Positions 47,716 through 60,841 are shown, numbered from the stretch's first letter. The stretch is 64,000 nucleotides of DNA from Berberis thunbergii (GCA_003290165.1 QNQO01000606.1:558001-622000), one strand, 5' to 3'. The notes: generated from the sequence alone by a model not told the origin. Numbers and translations are program-made.

Positions 47716-49494
47716 ACAAACTTTTTGCAGGCATGATATCTCTTTTCCAAAATCATGTAAATTTAAACGATAGTACTACCTTAATATTGAATTCCTCTCT
47801 GCAAACTAAACACCCAAATGGAAGGCACTCACTCGCTCTCATTTTTTTTCCATATAAATCCCTCTAAATTACGTGCACTTACAAGTGAAGCTGTGACTAT
47901 TTATGTCCCTGCACTTGCATCAACTTGGCTTTTGCATTGTACAGTTGTATTCTTGTTTTTTTTATCGAAGACAAAATGATTCACAATGGACAAGAGACAT
48001 TATAATTACCAGAAGAAGCGGGTCCCGATATTGTCCTCTAACACCTCCTAATTGTAGAAGGAGTTACTTTGGTAAGTCGAATGGATCATATGGAACCTAG
48101 GATGTGGGAGTTGGACGACATCAAAAAATAATTGCACAAAAGGTATATGGTGGACACTTCAGGATCACATTATTGTATGAGTGATGGTCTAGTGTTACCA
48201 GTGGTTTATACCTTTGATATTAATGTGATGATGGTGAACATGACCAACATAGGGTATGTGTGGTGCAATTTTCACAGTAAAAAGACTGAATTAATTTATG
48301 ATACCACCTATTGTCGCTTTGGTCGTATAGGGAGGATTCTTACATAGAAGATATATAGGATTTATTTGTTTTTCTTTCATTTTGGTTGTGACAAGGATTT
48401 TTTATTTTTTTATCTCACATATATGTTTTCGGAAAAATTGTAGTACGTTGTTTTCTTGAGATTATCTTGATTACACAATTGGTTACATTGCTTCTAAAAC
48501 CCATGCATTGATGAAAAAAGCAAGTGGAAACATGAATTGAGTCTCATTTGTTTGTTATAGGAATCTGAAGACGATTATAATTACTAAGAGAAATAAGCAA
48601 ATGATGTCCCCGACCAACCTGTTACTATGTATCAGCTTTGCTTTGGTATATAATAATCAATCAACAGTCTCAGAGACAGTTACGCATATCAGTTCTAAAT
48701 CATCTGAATAAAGTACAAATCTCTAGGTACATATTATAAACAATGAAAAAAGAGCCGAGGAACTATAAATATTCAGTTGAACAAATAGCAAAATCACATT
48801 CACAACAAATCCTTTGTATAACAACACAATAGCTTCAAGCCAACCAAGATCTATGTTATCACTCTCTCAAATGGAAGAAGCATTACCTGTCATTGAAAGG
48901 CATACACCCTAAAATAACTTTTGATCATCTAAATGTAAGAGATGATAGAAAGTGATGACAAACTATTCATTCATACCTTTATTTAATTTATCTTAATAAA
49001 GAACTTGTAGGGACCCACGTGTCAACAACTTAACCAAGGGATTCCTACTACAAGATCCTCATGCTAGACAAAGAGAAGCTAAAATATGTAAACAAACACA
49101 ACCATAGTGTCGTTTCTTTTTAAACTCCATTTGTTTCAAGAACTTAGCTCCTACGAATATGCAAATCCCACGATGATCACCACTTTTTAAATCAACACGA
49201 CAACTCAGTAACCAAACATGCCAAATTCTATAGAAAATTGGTCCCATCTAGAATTTTGATCATAATGCCCTCACCCACATTCCAATCATTCTAAAAAAAA
49301 AAAAAGTTACACAAGCTGGCTAGGAAAACTAAAACGCTCCAATATCTACATACCTCTACATCCTCATCAGACACAATTCAATCAATCAGTAGATTTATAA
49401 AACTTAAAATACATAAAAGTCATAATATAACCAATTCTAGTTATCTTCGATTCCTTTGCATTTGCAATGACATGATAGATTGTAAGACTCACAA
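47716..49494. other. Intergenic, no gene seen
   Basis: Short frames only. 49210-49490 shares scattered strings with 23410-23770. Confidence 0.4.
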
Positions 49495-49499
49495 ACTAT

Positions 49500-51600
49500 T
49501 AAAAAAACTGTTACGATGTCACTATAACAATTAAGTCATTTTTCAAAAAACACATTTCCTTGATAAAAATCAAAATTTTGTTGAAAAAAACTTTTAACAA
49601 GGAAAAAAAATCGTTATTGGGTTCGTGACAGCATCCCCGTAGCTAAAGATTTTTATCAAGGAATTACAATTTTTGTTGGTAAAATGGTTAAAAAGTCAAG
49701 AAAATATGATACTGGTAATACTAACAACTACCAAGGAAATTCGTTCGTAAAAATCAAATATCTTTACATTCAAATTGTTTTGTTGTAAGAAAACTTTATT
49801 TACCTATATTTTTATTGTCGTGGGATTCTCGACTCTTATACGATCCAATCTACCTCCCAAACTCTAAGGACACCACTCTTGGTGGTAACACTTGAAATCC
49901 GTATATGATTTTTTTTAAGCTCAATGAGAATTAAACTCTTGACCTATAGTAAAATCTATTACAATCTTTACCAGTTGAGCCAAGTGAATAATTGTGTTGT
50001 GTGAAACAACTTTATAGCTTATTAAATCCAATTACTCTTCTTTTACAATAAAAAAATCATTGCTACGTATACAATAGGAACCAATAAATAATATTTTCAC
50101 TATAAATTATGACTAAATATTTCATGACTATAAATTTTATGTGAAATATTTATCACTTCTAGCAATGAAAAAATTCACAATAACACCATTATAACTAACA
50201 ACAAAATAATAATAGCATTTCATTGCTAGATATGTTATTGAAATATGTTACATCCCCAATGAAATAATATTAAATTGTTGTAAATAAGAAACGAGCCTTA
50301 ATAATAATAAAAAGTTTATGGACATTTTATCAATCTTTAGTAACGACATAAATTGTTACCCATAATATTATAATTAACAATAAAATAATATTTTATTGTT
50401 AAAGAAATTTTATTCAAGTTCTCAGATGACATAATATCATTGCTACTAATAAATTTTTCAACGAACTAATATTTTTCCACTGTAAAGAAGTTAGGAGCTT
50501 TAAATATAAATAAATTTCATTATATGTAACTAAATAAATCTTTGCAATAACGTGATAATTAATTAGAGAAAATTTAATTTCGTTGTTGAAGAGACACGAA
50601 CAAGTGTTACAGTGCATTTACCAAGAAAATGTTTGTCAATAATATTGATTTTTATTAGCAACGAAACAATTTATTGTAAACGACATTATAATTACCGACA
50701 AAACTAAAATTCCATTGACATAGAAATATTTTGTTGCTAAATAATGTTGGTGAAAATTTGGTTTTGAAAAGGATATTTTCAGCCACCTCTTTAATAAATA
50801 AAAGTTGCGAAGATAATAGATTTTATTACAAAAAGTGACAACTTTATGATTTTTCCAATGAAATTTATTTTTTTGTTAGAAATAATAACATATTAACAAG
50901 GAAAATAAATTTTGTTAGTAAATAAAACACATATTGTAGTAAGTATATCAATTTCCAACAAAATAATGATTTGTAGTTAAGGAGCTTTAACAAGAAACTA
51001 ATTTTTATGAAAGTAACTATCACTTTTTACCTAGAATTTTTTTTTGTTACCAACTATGTTATAACTACCAACAAAATCTTATTTCCTTGCTACAAAAATT
51101 TCATTAAAAAAAGATATTGTTTCCAACAATATAAAAAAAAGTTGCCAATAATGTAAAAATTTTCAACGAAATATTAATTTGTTGGTATAAATTAATAAAT
51201 GAGCTTTAAAAAAAACTAATAAAAAATTATCAATCATTACCAACAAACCGAATCATTACAAATAATGTGATTATTGTCTAAGAAAAAAGTATTTCCTTGC
51301 TAAAGAGAGATGAATAAGTGTTAGTATTCTGTTAACAAGAAAAATAATTTGTGGTTACAATTAGTCTTCTTTAACAACAATATTTCATTCCAGATGATGT
51401 CATATTTATCAAGAAACTAGTATTTTGTGATCATAAAAAATATTTCGTTGTTAAATCAATTCGGCGGAAAAATGGATTGGAAGGGAATGCTTCTTGCCAC
51501 CTTTTTTAACAAGAAAAGTTTTTTACAAAATATATTTTGTTGGAAAAAGTAACAAATTTGACTTTTTCAATGCGTATACTAAAGCAACAAGAAATACAAC
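49500..51600. repeat. Degenerate internally repetitive AT-rich region
   Basis: Variants of ACCAACAAAAT, AGCAACGAAA, TTTTGTTGCTAA and TAACAAGAAA recur dozens of times in both orientations across about 2 kb. Such GCAACGAAA/TTTCGTTGC-type internal repeats are known from some plant DNA transposons (CACTA-like), but I find no termini. It has no coding potential. Confidence 0.5.
49909..49985 (-). mobile_element. Short SINE-like fragment
   Basis: The minus strand has an A-box-like TGGCTCAACTGG (49971-49982), a degenerate B-box-like GGTCAAGAGTTTAATTC (49927-49943) and an A-rich tail (49909-49916). It is shorter and more decayed than the element at 47.5 kb. Confidence 0.45.
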
Positions 51601-51624
51601 GTGCATCAAAACATTATAAAAGTT

Positions 51625-51860
51625 TTTCATTTATGTTTGTTTGGTTAGCCATTTTCCTAGGGAAATAAATCCCTTTTTATGCAGATTTTCGTTGTTTGGT
51701 TGTCTATTTACTGACAGGAAAATGATTCTTCATAAGATTGTTTTCCCACTACTCATGGGAATCCAAGTCCGACGAGGGAGGCTCCAAAATCAAATTCACG
51801 GAAATGGTTTCAATTTTCATGTCTATTTTTCGTGCAGCCAAACAAACCCTAAGGGTTTGT
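51625..51860. mobile_element. Possible MITE
   Basis: GTTTGTTTGGTTAGCC near the left edge and GCAGCCAAACAAACCC near the right form an imperfect inverted pair about 210 bp apart. AACCAAACA-type ends are common in plant MITEs. The overlapping plus-strand frame 51641-51919 is probably fortuitous. Confidence 0.35.
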
Positions 51861-51919
51861 TCTTAACATCGAAGGAGATGAAGAAGGACAAGGATACCAC
51901 GATTCAGTTTCTGTTTTAG

Positions 51920-53403
51920 AAGGAATACTGTATCCAGCATGGCTAAGATTTAAGTCAATCAATTAAAGAAAAATATCTAAAGCCAACTAACTACTTAATC
52001 TCGCTCATTTAAGTGAATCTACCGGTCTCTCAAAATTGGGTGATGACTCGGATAACAACTTTGTGTTCCTTAATCCCAACCCAAATGTCATATATTAACT
52101 TCTACGGGAATAAAAAAAAAGTAAATAAATAAATATAGGAAACAAATACAACATATTTCAAGTCTTTCTTGAAAATGATTTGCTTTGTTCCATAATTTCA
52201 TAATTGCAATTTATCGAATTACTGATCTCAATGTCACATTTATTTTACATATTCATGCTTTATTTTAGTTACAATATGCAAATTCCAGAAAAAATTTAAG
52301 ATTTGAGCACTCAGTAGAGGGCGATCAACCGTTCCAAAAGAAACAAAACAAGGGACAATCTGCAAATCGAATACACGAATGATGTATTGGTCACCCATTA
52401 GAATGAAAAAATCCAAACCATAGTGTAAGTTCAACTCAATTCAACAAATGGGGTGAGAAATATATATTGAGCAAATATGGATGAGAGCCAGATATATTGG
52501 TGTAGTTTAGCAAACAATATCAGAAGGAAAAACGTGCCGAATTGTTGAATTACCTTGGGCGAGTATAGGATCTGCCATCGGACTTCATGCTAATAAACAC
52601 TCAAGAAGCCTACCACTGTTTCTATACAAGGTATGGAAAGTACTTGCATAACCATTAGTGATTTTCCCATAACTTGCATAGTAATGACAATAGCTTGGAA
52701 TAGGATTTGGGTTCGGTGAGACTATTTAAGGAAAAAAATATTGCTCGCCTCTACTTGAGTGTTTTAGTCCCATTGTCTTTCCAATGATTTTATCTCTTGG
52801 TGAAAACATTTATCGTAAAAGTGTGATATGATGCAATTGTATTCCATTACAAAATTGAGAATAGTATATTTTAAATGCCAGCTGGCTGCATTGTTCAGGT
52901 GCAAATACCATGATTGTTGTATTAGCTCACATTGGCCCATTCTAAGTTTGGGTTAACCTAGATTTGGTCCAACTACAATACCTAAGACAATAACTCCGCT
53001 TTGGTCAACTCACTATGCTTACATTCGATTCACAACTGGTAGCTTTGACCAAGGGATTGAAAAAGAGAACATATGTCAAACACTAACGCTCCCAGTATCT
53101 TCTCTCTCAGCCAGCTTTCGAGAGCTAAATCAAAGCATGACAACAACCATCTCATTGTAAGCTTGTGTTCTCCTTCCCAATAAAAGGACAAGAGAAAACA
53201 AACGACCAGGAGGAAGGGCAAAGGTGATGGTCTATATATGAAGACAAATTTGAACTACTATTTAAACATTAAAAAAAAACCGAATATTCACAACAACCAC
53301 AATCCGTACTTTAAAAGCGAACTCGAGCACTACACATTCATGCATAATAAGAGGAAAAAAATGGAAACTAAAACCGTCAAAAGTACCTCTGTCATCCCAT
53401 TCC
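51920..53403. other. Intergenic, no gene seen
   Basis: No supported coding region or element boundary. Confidence 0.45.
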
Positions 53404-53408
53404 TGAAC

Positions 53409-53683
53409 TGGTGTAATAAGGATATTTATTAATATTAGCAATAGTAATATTTTAAAAAACATTAGATACGCTATTATTATTGTAATATGGATTCCAATTA
53501 GGCTTCTCACATTGGTTTCCTATTAGGTTTGGGGTTTATTTTAGAAGTAGGTTAGTTATAAATAAGGCATAGGTTGCCCATTGTTAGTTAGTTGATTGAT
53601 GAAAATAAATTTATTTCGTTTATTTATCTTTAATTTCCAGCATTATCTTCAATTTCCATTATTCCACAAATTTTATTCTATCA
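53409..53683 (+). repeat. 5' LTR of the compact Gypsy element
   Basis: 275 bp, starts TGGTGTAATAAGG and ends TTCTATCA. It lacks about 30 bp present in the 3' LTR (around 55010-55050). Confidence 0.88.
53557..53564 (+). promoter_or_regulatory. TATA box in 5' LTR
   Basis: TATAAATA, conserved at 54942-54949 in the 3' LTR. Confidence 0.6.
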
Positions 53684-53685
53684 AT

Positions 53686-53697
53686 TGGTATCAGAGC
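53686..53697 (+). other. Primer-binding site (initiator tRNA-Met)
   Basis: TGGTATCAGAGC, complementary to the 3' end of plant initiator tRNA-Met, immediately after the 5' LTR. Confidence 0.9.
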
Positions 53698-54747
53698 CGA
53701 ATGATTCTCTCATTGCTCGGTTCAATTTGGAAATTTTTTTTTCAAATGAAGATAATAAAAGAAGAAAAATTTCAGCAATTAATGAATGCAATATTACAGG
53801 AGATGTAGAAGGTGAAACAATATTACATGAGATGCAAAAGATGAAACAAAGATGGATGTAATGATAGAGAGGATGGACAACGACCTGTCAAGCAACACAA
53901 AGGCTGGGAGATAGACCTACACAATAGCACCGCCATCGATAGTGCCACATGGCCCACACCCAGCACCGTTGACGTTGCGGGGCCACATACCACCTATTTT
54001 CTTTATACCATCGGTGAAAACTCTGTTAGAGTTGAGCAACAACAGTCTGTTAGTCGATTGTCCTCCCCCCATGGTCGATTGACCTGCTGCTTCCACCATC
54101 AACGTCCCACAATTTCCTATTGATCACTATCCCCCTGTTCCGTTGATCGAAACCCAAACAAGCTCGATCACAAGCCCGACAAACCCCAAACAACCTCCAT
54201 CAATCACCTGCCACAGTTTGCCCCTTCGCTGGATTGCAACCCACATCCCCACCTCTCGCCCTCCATCGAAACCGCCCCTCCTGTTTCATGTCGCACCCAC
54301 CCCCACTCCTTGCAATCTTCGACAACCACTATCCCTGTTTCAATAAAACTGGGGAAGAAGAAACTTAATTTTTTAATCAAGTCCCTGACCCTGAAATTTT
54401 ACTCAAGTCGTTGAATCTTTCTTGCTATTTCCACCCCATCCATATGTCAGTACCACACAACAAGCTATTGTTTTTATCCGGTTATTTCCCCACTAGACAA
54501 CATTAACCATCATAACACATATTTTTCGATCCGATTTGGGACATTTTTGAAGCTCATTTCTAGAAATTTGAGCATACATACATTGAAATTTGAATAGGAT
54601 CTTCGAGCTAGGGACTTCTCTATGACTTTGTATTTGGTGGCTCCCTTTTGCTTTACGTGTTTGGGTTCAAAGTAATTATAAAGGAAATGTTAGTTCGACT
54701 TCTGCTTGGACACTTCACATTATGTTGCTACTTGTGCTCATATGACT

Positions 54748-54794
54748 TATTCGGCTTTAAGCTCGAGGACGAGCTTTTCAACCCGGGAGGTTGA
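54748..54794 (+). pseudogene. Gypsy polyprotein C-terminal tail
   Basis: SYDLFGFKLEDELFNPGG followed by TGA, whose last two bases overlap the start of the 3' LTR. It is the only coding remnant I can identify in the element. Confidence 0.7.
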
Positions 54795-55098
54795 TATAAT
54801 TAAGATATTTATTAACATCAGTAATAGTAGTACTTTAGTAATATTAGATATTTTATTATTATTATTATAATAAGGATTCCAATTAGGATTCTTACATTGG
54901 TTTCCTATTAGGTTTAGGGTTTGTTTTAGAAGTAGATTAGTTATAAATAAGACATAGGTTGTCCATTGTTAGTTAGTTGATTGATGAAAATAAGTTTATT
55001 TCATTTATTTGTATTTAATTTACTTTGTCATTTTATCTATTTTATTTGATTTTCAGCATTCACTTTCAAATTTCGTTGTTCCAAGTTTTATTCTATCA
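54792..55098 (+). repeat. 3' LTR of the compact Gypsy element
   Basis: 307 bp, starts TGATATAATTAAG and ends TTCTATCA, preceded by the purine-rich CGGGAGGT. Divergence from the 5' LTR is obvious by eye, so the insertion is not recent. Confidence 0.88.
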
Positions 55099-55103
55099 TG
55101 AAC

Positions 55104-56600
55104 TAAATCAAGTATGACTTGAAACATAAATACACAAACAAAGATAGTGGCTTAAAGAAGCCAAACGTCTCGTCAATGACTATATAAACTAATAAGGATA
55201 ATTCGCAATGCAAAAATAGCCTCCCTAACAAAGCCCTGGAAAAGCAAGTTAATAAAAGCCAATTATTTAAACAATAACTGAGGTTGTGTTGAACTAATAA
55301 GGACTATATGAACCGCGACAATAGTCAAATGCAAAAAATTAAAACAAAACTCACTACTTTTATTTTTTTAGGCAACCAGATTTTCCCAGAGTTCTGCTTT
55401 GGTTCCTTGACAAAGAGAAAAATATTATAGTCAGTTCATAGAAAAGTAAAGTCAAAACCAGTAAAGAAATTGATATCACAGTAGTTTTAGTCCAGCCTCC
55501 ATTTGATGAACTAAGGAAAATCTCTCTTATAAACCAATCCAATTGCTTATGAGGATACTAATCCAAGCTATGGCATAATAAATAAAAGTTTAAACCCAAA
55601 TTATAGTTACAAAGGTAAACCAATATGAAAATCATTGCTTCTCAAACGGAAAATTCTCCTCATCTTTGAAAGACATGTACCTTAAGATTTTTGCTTAAAA
55701 TTAACTTGGAAAACTTCACATTCAACTGCAATATGATAAGCTATGATAAACGGAAGTTGAAAATTGCAACCCGCTACCAAGCAAATTTGTGAGATCGGAT
55801 CTCATATTCAATATGTAATTTGGATTTCATAAGTCATACCTTCAGTTTTGGTCATCTGTATGTAAGGGAAGACATAGTACATAATAGAAAGTGGTGATCA
55901 ACATACAACTTGAGACAAACCATTAACACTCGTACACTTACTTATTCTGCTTATGCGATTCTTCCTTTTATTAGGGCATTTGAAAGGGAAGTCAAAGTCA
56001 TTATAGAAATGACTGTCATTCTATCATCCATCCCTGTTAACACAAACACTAAAGAATAAAAATATTTTTTCTCACGGTTTTATATTTTCAGACATAACCA
56101 GTTTCTATGACTCAAAACATAACAACAGAAGCAATCAATGCACACCGATATTTGATGAGCTATTGCTTCATGACCTTCATTGGAAAGCCCAGAAAGACTT
56201 TCCTTCAATCAGATTTGGCTTAGTAGCATCATTCGAAAGAGATGAAAGCAATAACCTTCTAAAACCCAATAAACAACAACCAATAAACAATAATTAGAAA
56301 AATGTCTATATTCAGTCAATCACAAGGTATGATTCAAATACATGTGTGGACATATCCAGGCAGTTCAGAATTTTATTCTGTTAAATGATAAGTCAGATTC
56401 AGAAATCGTCTAGACATATCTCTTATACTATGATTTGCCTTCTGTTGTCCTCTACCCTGATGGCCTTTAGAGGGGGATAGGTAGAAGGAGATCATTAGAC
56501 AAAACAATCCACTTTTCAAAAGCGATTTCATGCATAAATATAACACAACATTACACCTGATGATATCTTTCATATATGAAGCTTTTGCAACCAGAAGAAA
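55104..56600. other. Intergenic or 3' region, no gene seen
   Basis: AT-rich. The minus-strand frame 56373-56741 overlaps a microsatellite and reads as low-complexity Phe/Leu; I do not call it. 56370-56899 could be 3' untranslated sequence of the exon series that ends at 56900. Confidence 0.4.
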
Positions 56601-56632
56601 CCAAAAACCAAAAACCAAAAACCAAAAACCAA
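56601..56632. repeat. CCAAAAA microsatellite
   Basis: Four to five 7-bp units. Confidence 0.9.
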
Positions 56633-56899
56633 TATGAAAAAGAATGAATATGCATCTGCGAACAACCAACTTCAACTTCAATTTAAAAATTGTACAGAAG
56701 AAAAGTTTTAAGACAATGCCTTGACACCAACATTTGTACACAATTATTCAGCATCTTTGACACCTGGATGGCATGGATCCTAAACCAGAATGTACGTATT
56801 AGTCAAGAATGAAACATATAAGGGAAAACAAAAGAGAACAGCCAAATCAATAATTAAAATGAAATATCTCCTTGAAAACTTTGATGTGAGAAATGATAC

Positions 56900-58805
56900 T
56901 CAGACGAAGCAGGCATCTGTCTTGATTCCCATGATGGCCACCAAAACCAGGTCATCCTCGAGTAACTCCCACTGTGCCGGCTGCTCTCCATCTTTTGGTA
57001 CAAGATATACATCAAAAGATATCTACACAAATGCAACGCAGCGCAAACTACCAGCTGCCATAACTTCAATAGCTTCTTTACAGTAGGAAACCAGCAATTA
57101 CAGTGACTCAATTGTTAATTTCTGCAAGCTCATCCAGAAAGAGCTATATCAAGACTTAAGAACGTGTTCCTTGTTTACCTTATTGTCATCGTTCGTACTC
57201 ACTTCACCATATCGGGCTATATAAGATGTATTAAAGAAGAGTCGTATGTTTAGAGTGTATATGGTCTTTGTGGAAGGTAAGGAATACAAATCCATGTGTT
57301 TGCTTGTATTGTTTCAACTTTATTCGGGTCTATGAGTCAGGTATAGGTATATCTGTAATTTGGGAGGTCACGCCCAAGTACACCAGGTAAAATGCATTTG
57401 GGTGATCTGGCTGGGATTGGTACATCAGGTAACAAGTATAGATCCTACTTGGTTATGGCATACATACTCCAAACCCAATCCATTCCCATCCCAACGCGAG
57501 ATTCTGCATTAGTGCAATTTTGAACAAATTGTTAACAATCATGCTTAATAAGTGGCATATTATTATTTTCCAAAATATTAATTTAAAAAACAAAAATAAT
57601 ATATCATAGTTCCAGCTAAAAGCTTAATGTTGGTCCCATTCCAGTTTACGGGACATGTAGAGCATATATTATTTCAAGAAATGATTCTAGTGATTTCAAC
57701 TATAATCATTTATGCCCCAACAATTCATGCCACTGAACACTATCACTCCACATTAAACTACAATAAACTGAAGAACACACAAAGAACTGAAGACTCTGAC
57801 CTCACAACATTAAACTACAATGAGTGAAATATATTGGCTGCAGAAATGGAAACTAAATTGGAAACTAGTCGCATGATTTTAGGAAAGATACCTTGACTCT
57901 CCAAGAAAGGATGCCATCTCTGTTGTTGATCCAAAAGCTCAATTTCACCACTGTCACAAGTGCAGGAAAAAAAAAAAAAAAAGAGCATCTCAGCTTGGTT
58001 AAGAGAAGCTGCCAACCCTTCTAAAAGAGTGGCGTACCTGCATCAAATGCATATCAGTTTCTGACACGACATTGATTCTTGTACGACACTGTGTATTCGA
58101 AATTCAAGACAAATAGCCTAAGTAAACAATACAACTCAGATTTTACAGCCTAGAATTTTGTTTATTAGTCATGGTTGCAATTTCTTCGTGAAATGTAACA
58201 CATTGTGACAATTGATTTCTTATATAGTTATATCATAAGTTTTATATTGATTATGTTTATAAAAAATATATAATCAGTGAACACAACCTCGTGTCCCTGA
58301 ATCTTCCCTCTCTAGATTTTTCAGTCCAACACTCCACGCCCATGTCTGTGTCCGACACGCGTACCCGAATCTGTGCAACTCAGAATCATAGGAAATATAG
58401 TTCTTCATAACTTAAGAGTACCACCACCAGAAGCACATGTATGCAGATAAGCAAATTATGTAAAAAAGCACTAAGCAAGAACTTGCTAGCTGCAAAGGCA
58501 ACAGGGGTGTAACTCCTAAATTCATTAATACCTACCTGATCAAGATCAGTAATGTCTTGTTGTGCCTGAACCCAATGTTTCTGTGGCTGAAAGCCTTCAC
58601 ACCTACATCTCAACTAGGTTATACGACCGGATATAGTTTATAGGTTTAGGAATTATAATAAATAATAACATAATTTATAAATCTAAAAATGTAAAAGAAA
58701 AAACTTGAATAAATCATGTACCAAAGCCTTGTCTGCCATCATCTTCCAAAATGAGGTAACTGCCACAAGAAGTCCTTCACGAACGGCAACTACCACAATC
58801 GTGAC
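56900..58805 (-). CDS. Partial multi-exon gene, product unknown
   Basis: Exon-like blocks on the minus strand, each with AG acceptor and GT donor: 58722-58805 (84 bp, REGLLVAVTSFWKMMADKAL), 58536-58586 (51 bp, PQKHWVQAQQDITDLDQ), 58038-58088 (51 bp, VSETDMHLMQ), 57892-57950 (59 bp, GEIELLDQQQRWHPFLESQ) and a terminal block 56900-57022 (FDVYLVPKDGEQPAQWELL, then LEDDLVLVAIMGIKTDACFV and a stop). The first three have lengths divisible by three and keep phase. Exons between 57022 and 57892, and upstream of the Copia insertion, are not located. The predicted pieces are soluble and helix-prone. I do not recognise the family. It could be a live gene with an intronic Copia insertion, or a decaying copy. 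Confidence 0.45.
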
Positions 58806-58843
58806 CTACAACAACCATTTCTCACAATTTCACTCTTACTCCT

Positions 58844-58999
58844 TGATTACAAGAGGTGAAGAGAATTGTATATTCTTATATTACATTGAAAATATAGCAT
58901 GTATTTATATACAAACTATTGAAGCTATTCTAAGAAACTATATCAATTTAGAATCTCTACAATTAACCTAATTGACAGCTATATACACACACTGTAACA
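58844..58999 (-). repeat. Copia copy 2, 3' LTR
   Basis: Starts TGTTACAG and ends TAATCA on the minus strand; the polypurine tract lies at 59000-59013. Confidence 0.85.
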
Positions 59000-59006
59000 C
59001 TCCCCC

Positions 59007-59682
59007 TCAAGCTGGAGCATAAATGTTAATCATGCCCAGCTTGTTACAAAGATAGTCAACCCGAACCCCATTTAAAGCTTTCGTGAAGATGTCCTCTAGT
59101 TGTTCTCCATTTTTCACATATCCTGTAGAAATCGAGCCTTGTTGAATTTTCTCACGAATAAAATGACAATCAATTTCAATGTGCTTAGTCCGTTCATGAA
59201 ACACAGGATTAGATGCAATATGAAGAGCAGCTTGGTTATCACACCACAATTTCGCTGGTACTGTAGTTTTAAGTCCTACTTCAGTCAAGAGCTGATATAT
59301 CCACATTATCTCACACACAGACAGTGCCATAGCCCTATATTCTGACTCTGCACTGGATCGTGACACAACGTTTTGCTTCTTACTCTTCCATGAGACCAAA
59401 TTCCCTCCAACAAAGATACAATAACCTGAAGTGGATCTTCTATCCATTTTGGAACCTGCCCAATCTGCATCTGAGAAACATTCAATATGAGTGTGCCCAT
59501 GATTTTTGTACACGATACCTCGTCCTGGTGCTCCTTTCAAGTAACACAAAATTTGCTCTAACGCTGCCCAATGATGAATTGTTGGTGATGACATAAACTG
59601 ACTGACAACACTGACTGAGTATGCAATATCTGGACGAGTCACGGTAAGGTAATTCAACTTCCAAACCAACCTTCGATATTTT
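59007..59682 (-). pseudogene. Copia copy 2 RNase H
   Basis: DADWAGSKMDRRSTSGYC, SSAESEYRAMA and LWCDNQAALHIASNPVFHER are intact to the natural stop. It is separated from RT by a two-base deletion at about 59682. Confidence 0.9.
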
Positions 59683-60714
59683 AGGATCTTCAAATGGTTC
59701 CCCATCTCCTGTAAGGTGCACATTTGGAGTCATTGGAGCACCACAAGGCTTTGCTCCCAATTTACCTGTCTCAGTTAATAAGTCAAGAACATATTTTCTC
59801 TGAGATAGAAAGATACCATGTTTACTCCGAGTGATCTCAACTTTCAAGAAATACTTTAACACCCCCAAATCCTTCGTGTGAAACTGAGTATGAATGAAAG
59901 ATTTAAGAGATAAGATTCCTCTAGTGTCATTTCCAGTAATAACAATGTCATCCACATACACAACTAACAGAATAATACCAGCTGCTGATCGTTTGTAGAA
60001 TACAGAATGGTCAAACTTGCTTTTCATCATACCAAATTTCTCAACAGCCTGACTAAACTTTCCAAACCAAGCACGAGGACTCTGTTTCAAACCATATAAA
60101 GATTTTCGAAGACGAGAAACTCGCCCTGACTCCCCCTGAGCAACAAAACCAGGAGGTTGCTCCATATACACCTCCTCCTGAAGATCGCCATGAAGAAAAG
60201 CATTCTTGATATCAAGTTGATGTAAAGGCCAATGATGGGTAGCCGCCATGGAAATAAATAACCGAACAGATGTCAACTTTGCAACAGGAGAGAAAGTGTC
60301 GGAGTAATCCACCCCATAGGTTTGAGCATAGTCCTTAGCGACAAGACGGGCTTTCAATCGGGCAACTGACCCATCCGGATTGACCTTAACTGTGAAGACC
60401 CATTTGCAACCTATAGCCCTTTTCCCTGAAGGTAAATCGACCAAGTCCCAAGTACCATTGTCATCTAAAGCATTCATTTCCTCTATCATTGCATTATGCC
60501 AACCAGGATGAGATATGGCTTCACGAACAATTTTAAGAATAGAGATAGAATCAAGGGAAGCAATAAAAGAACAAGAGGAAGACGACAAGTTATTAAGAAA
60601 CAAAAGAAGAAATAGGATAAGCGCACTGGCGTTTACCTTTGCGTAATGCAATAGGAAGATCAATGCTCGAGATTGGATCTGATGACGAAGGAGCAGGTGC
60701 AGGACATGAATCAA
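59683..60714 (-). pseudogene. Copia copy 2 reverse transcriptase
   Basis: All main RT blocks are in one frame: [32 protein letters not shown], and the catalytic VVYVDDIVITG. Unlike copy 1 it has no 17-nt deletion. The RT domain itself could be read through, but it is cut off from upstream domains by the shared frameshift near 60593. Confidence 0.92.
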
Positions 60715-60841
60715 GAGGTTGACGCCTGGAGTAAACCTGAATAATAGGAGGCTTGACAGGAGCTGGTTCCGAGATAGGTGCTGGTGCTGAGACAGGTGTA
60801 GAGGATGTGATATAATAGATCAACAAATCATCATCCTCCCA
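60593..60841 (-). pseudogene. Copia copy 2 integrase-RT linker
   Basis: Pro/Ser-rich linker ([13 protein letters not shown]) ending [15 protein letters not shown] at the shared frameshift. It is preceded by the shared in-frame stop at 60842-60844. Confidence 0.8.

Larger units (their letters stand above)
53409..55098 (+). mobile_element. Compact non-autonomous Gypsy-derived LTR retrotransposon
   Basis: The LTRs are at 53409-53683 and 54792-55098, both TG...CA. The primer-binding site TGGTATCAGAGC (53686-53697) lies two bases after the 5' LTR. The flanking 5-bp direct repeat is TGAAC (53404-53408 and 55099-55103). The internal part is only 1.1 kb. Just before the 3' LTR a short frame ends LEDELFNPGG-stop, the usual C-terminal tail of plant Ty3/Gypsy polyproteins, so nearly all of the coding region was lost. 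No protease, RT or integrase remains. It could have moved only with proteins from a relative. Confidence 0.88.

Noticed and set aside
51641..51919. 92-residue plus-strand protein
   Set aside because: It spans a possible MITE and has no recognisable domain.
56373..56741. 122-residue minus-strand protein with hydrophobic stretch
   Set aside because: The hydrophobic part is the translated CCAAAAA microsatellite; no conserved motif.
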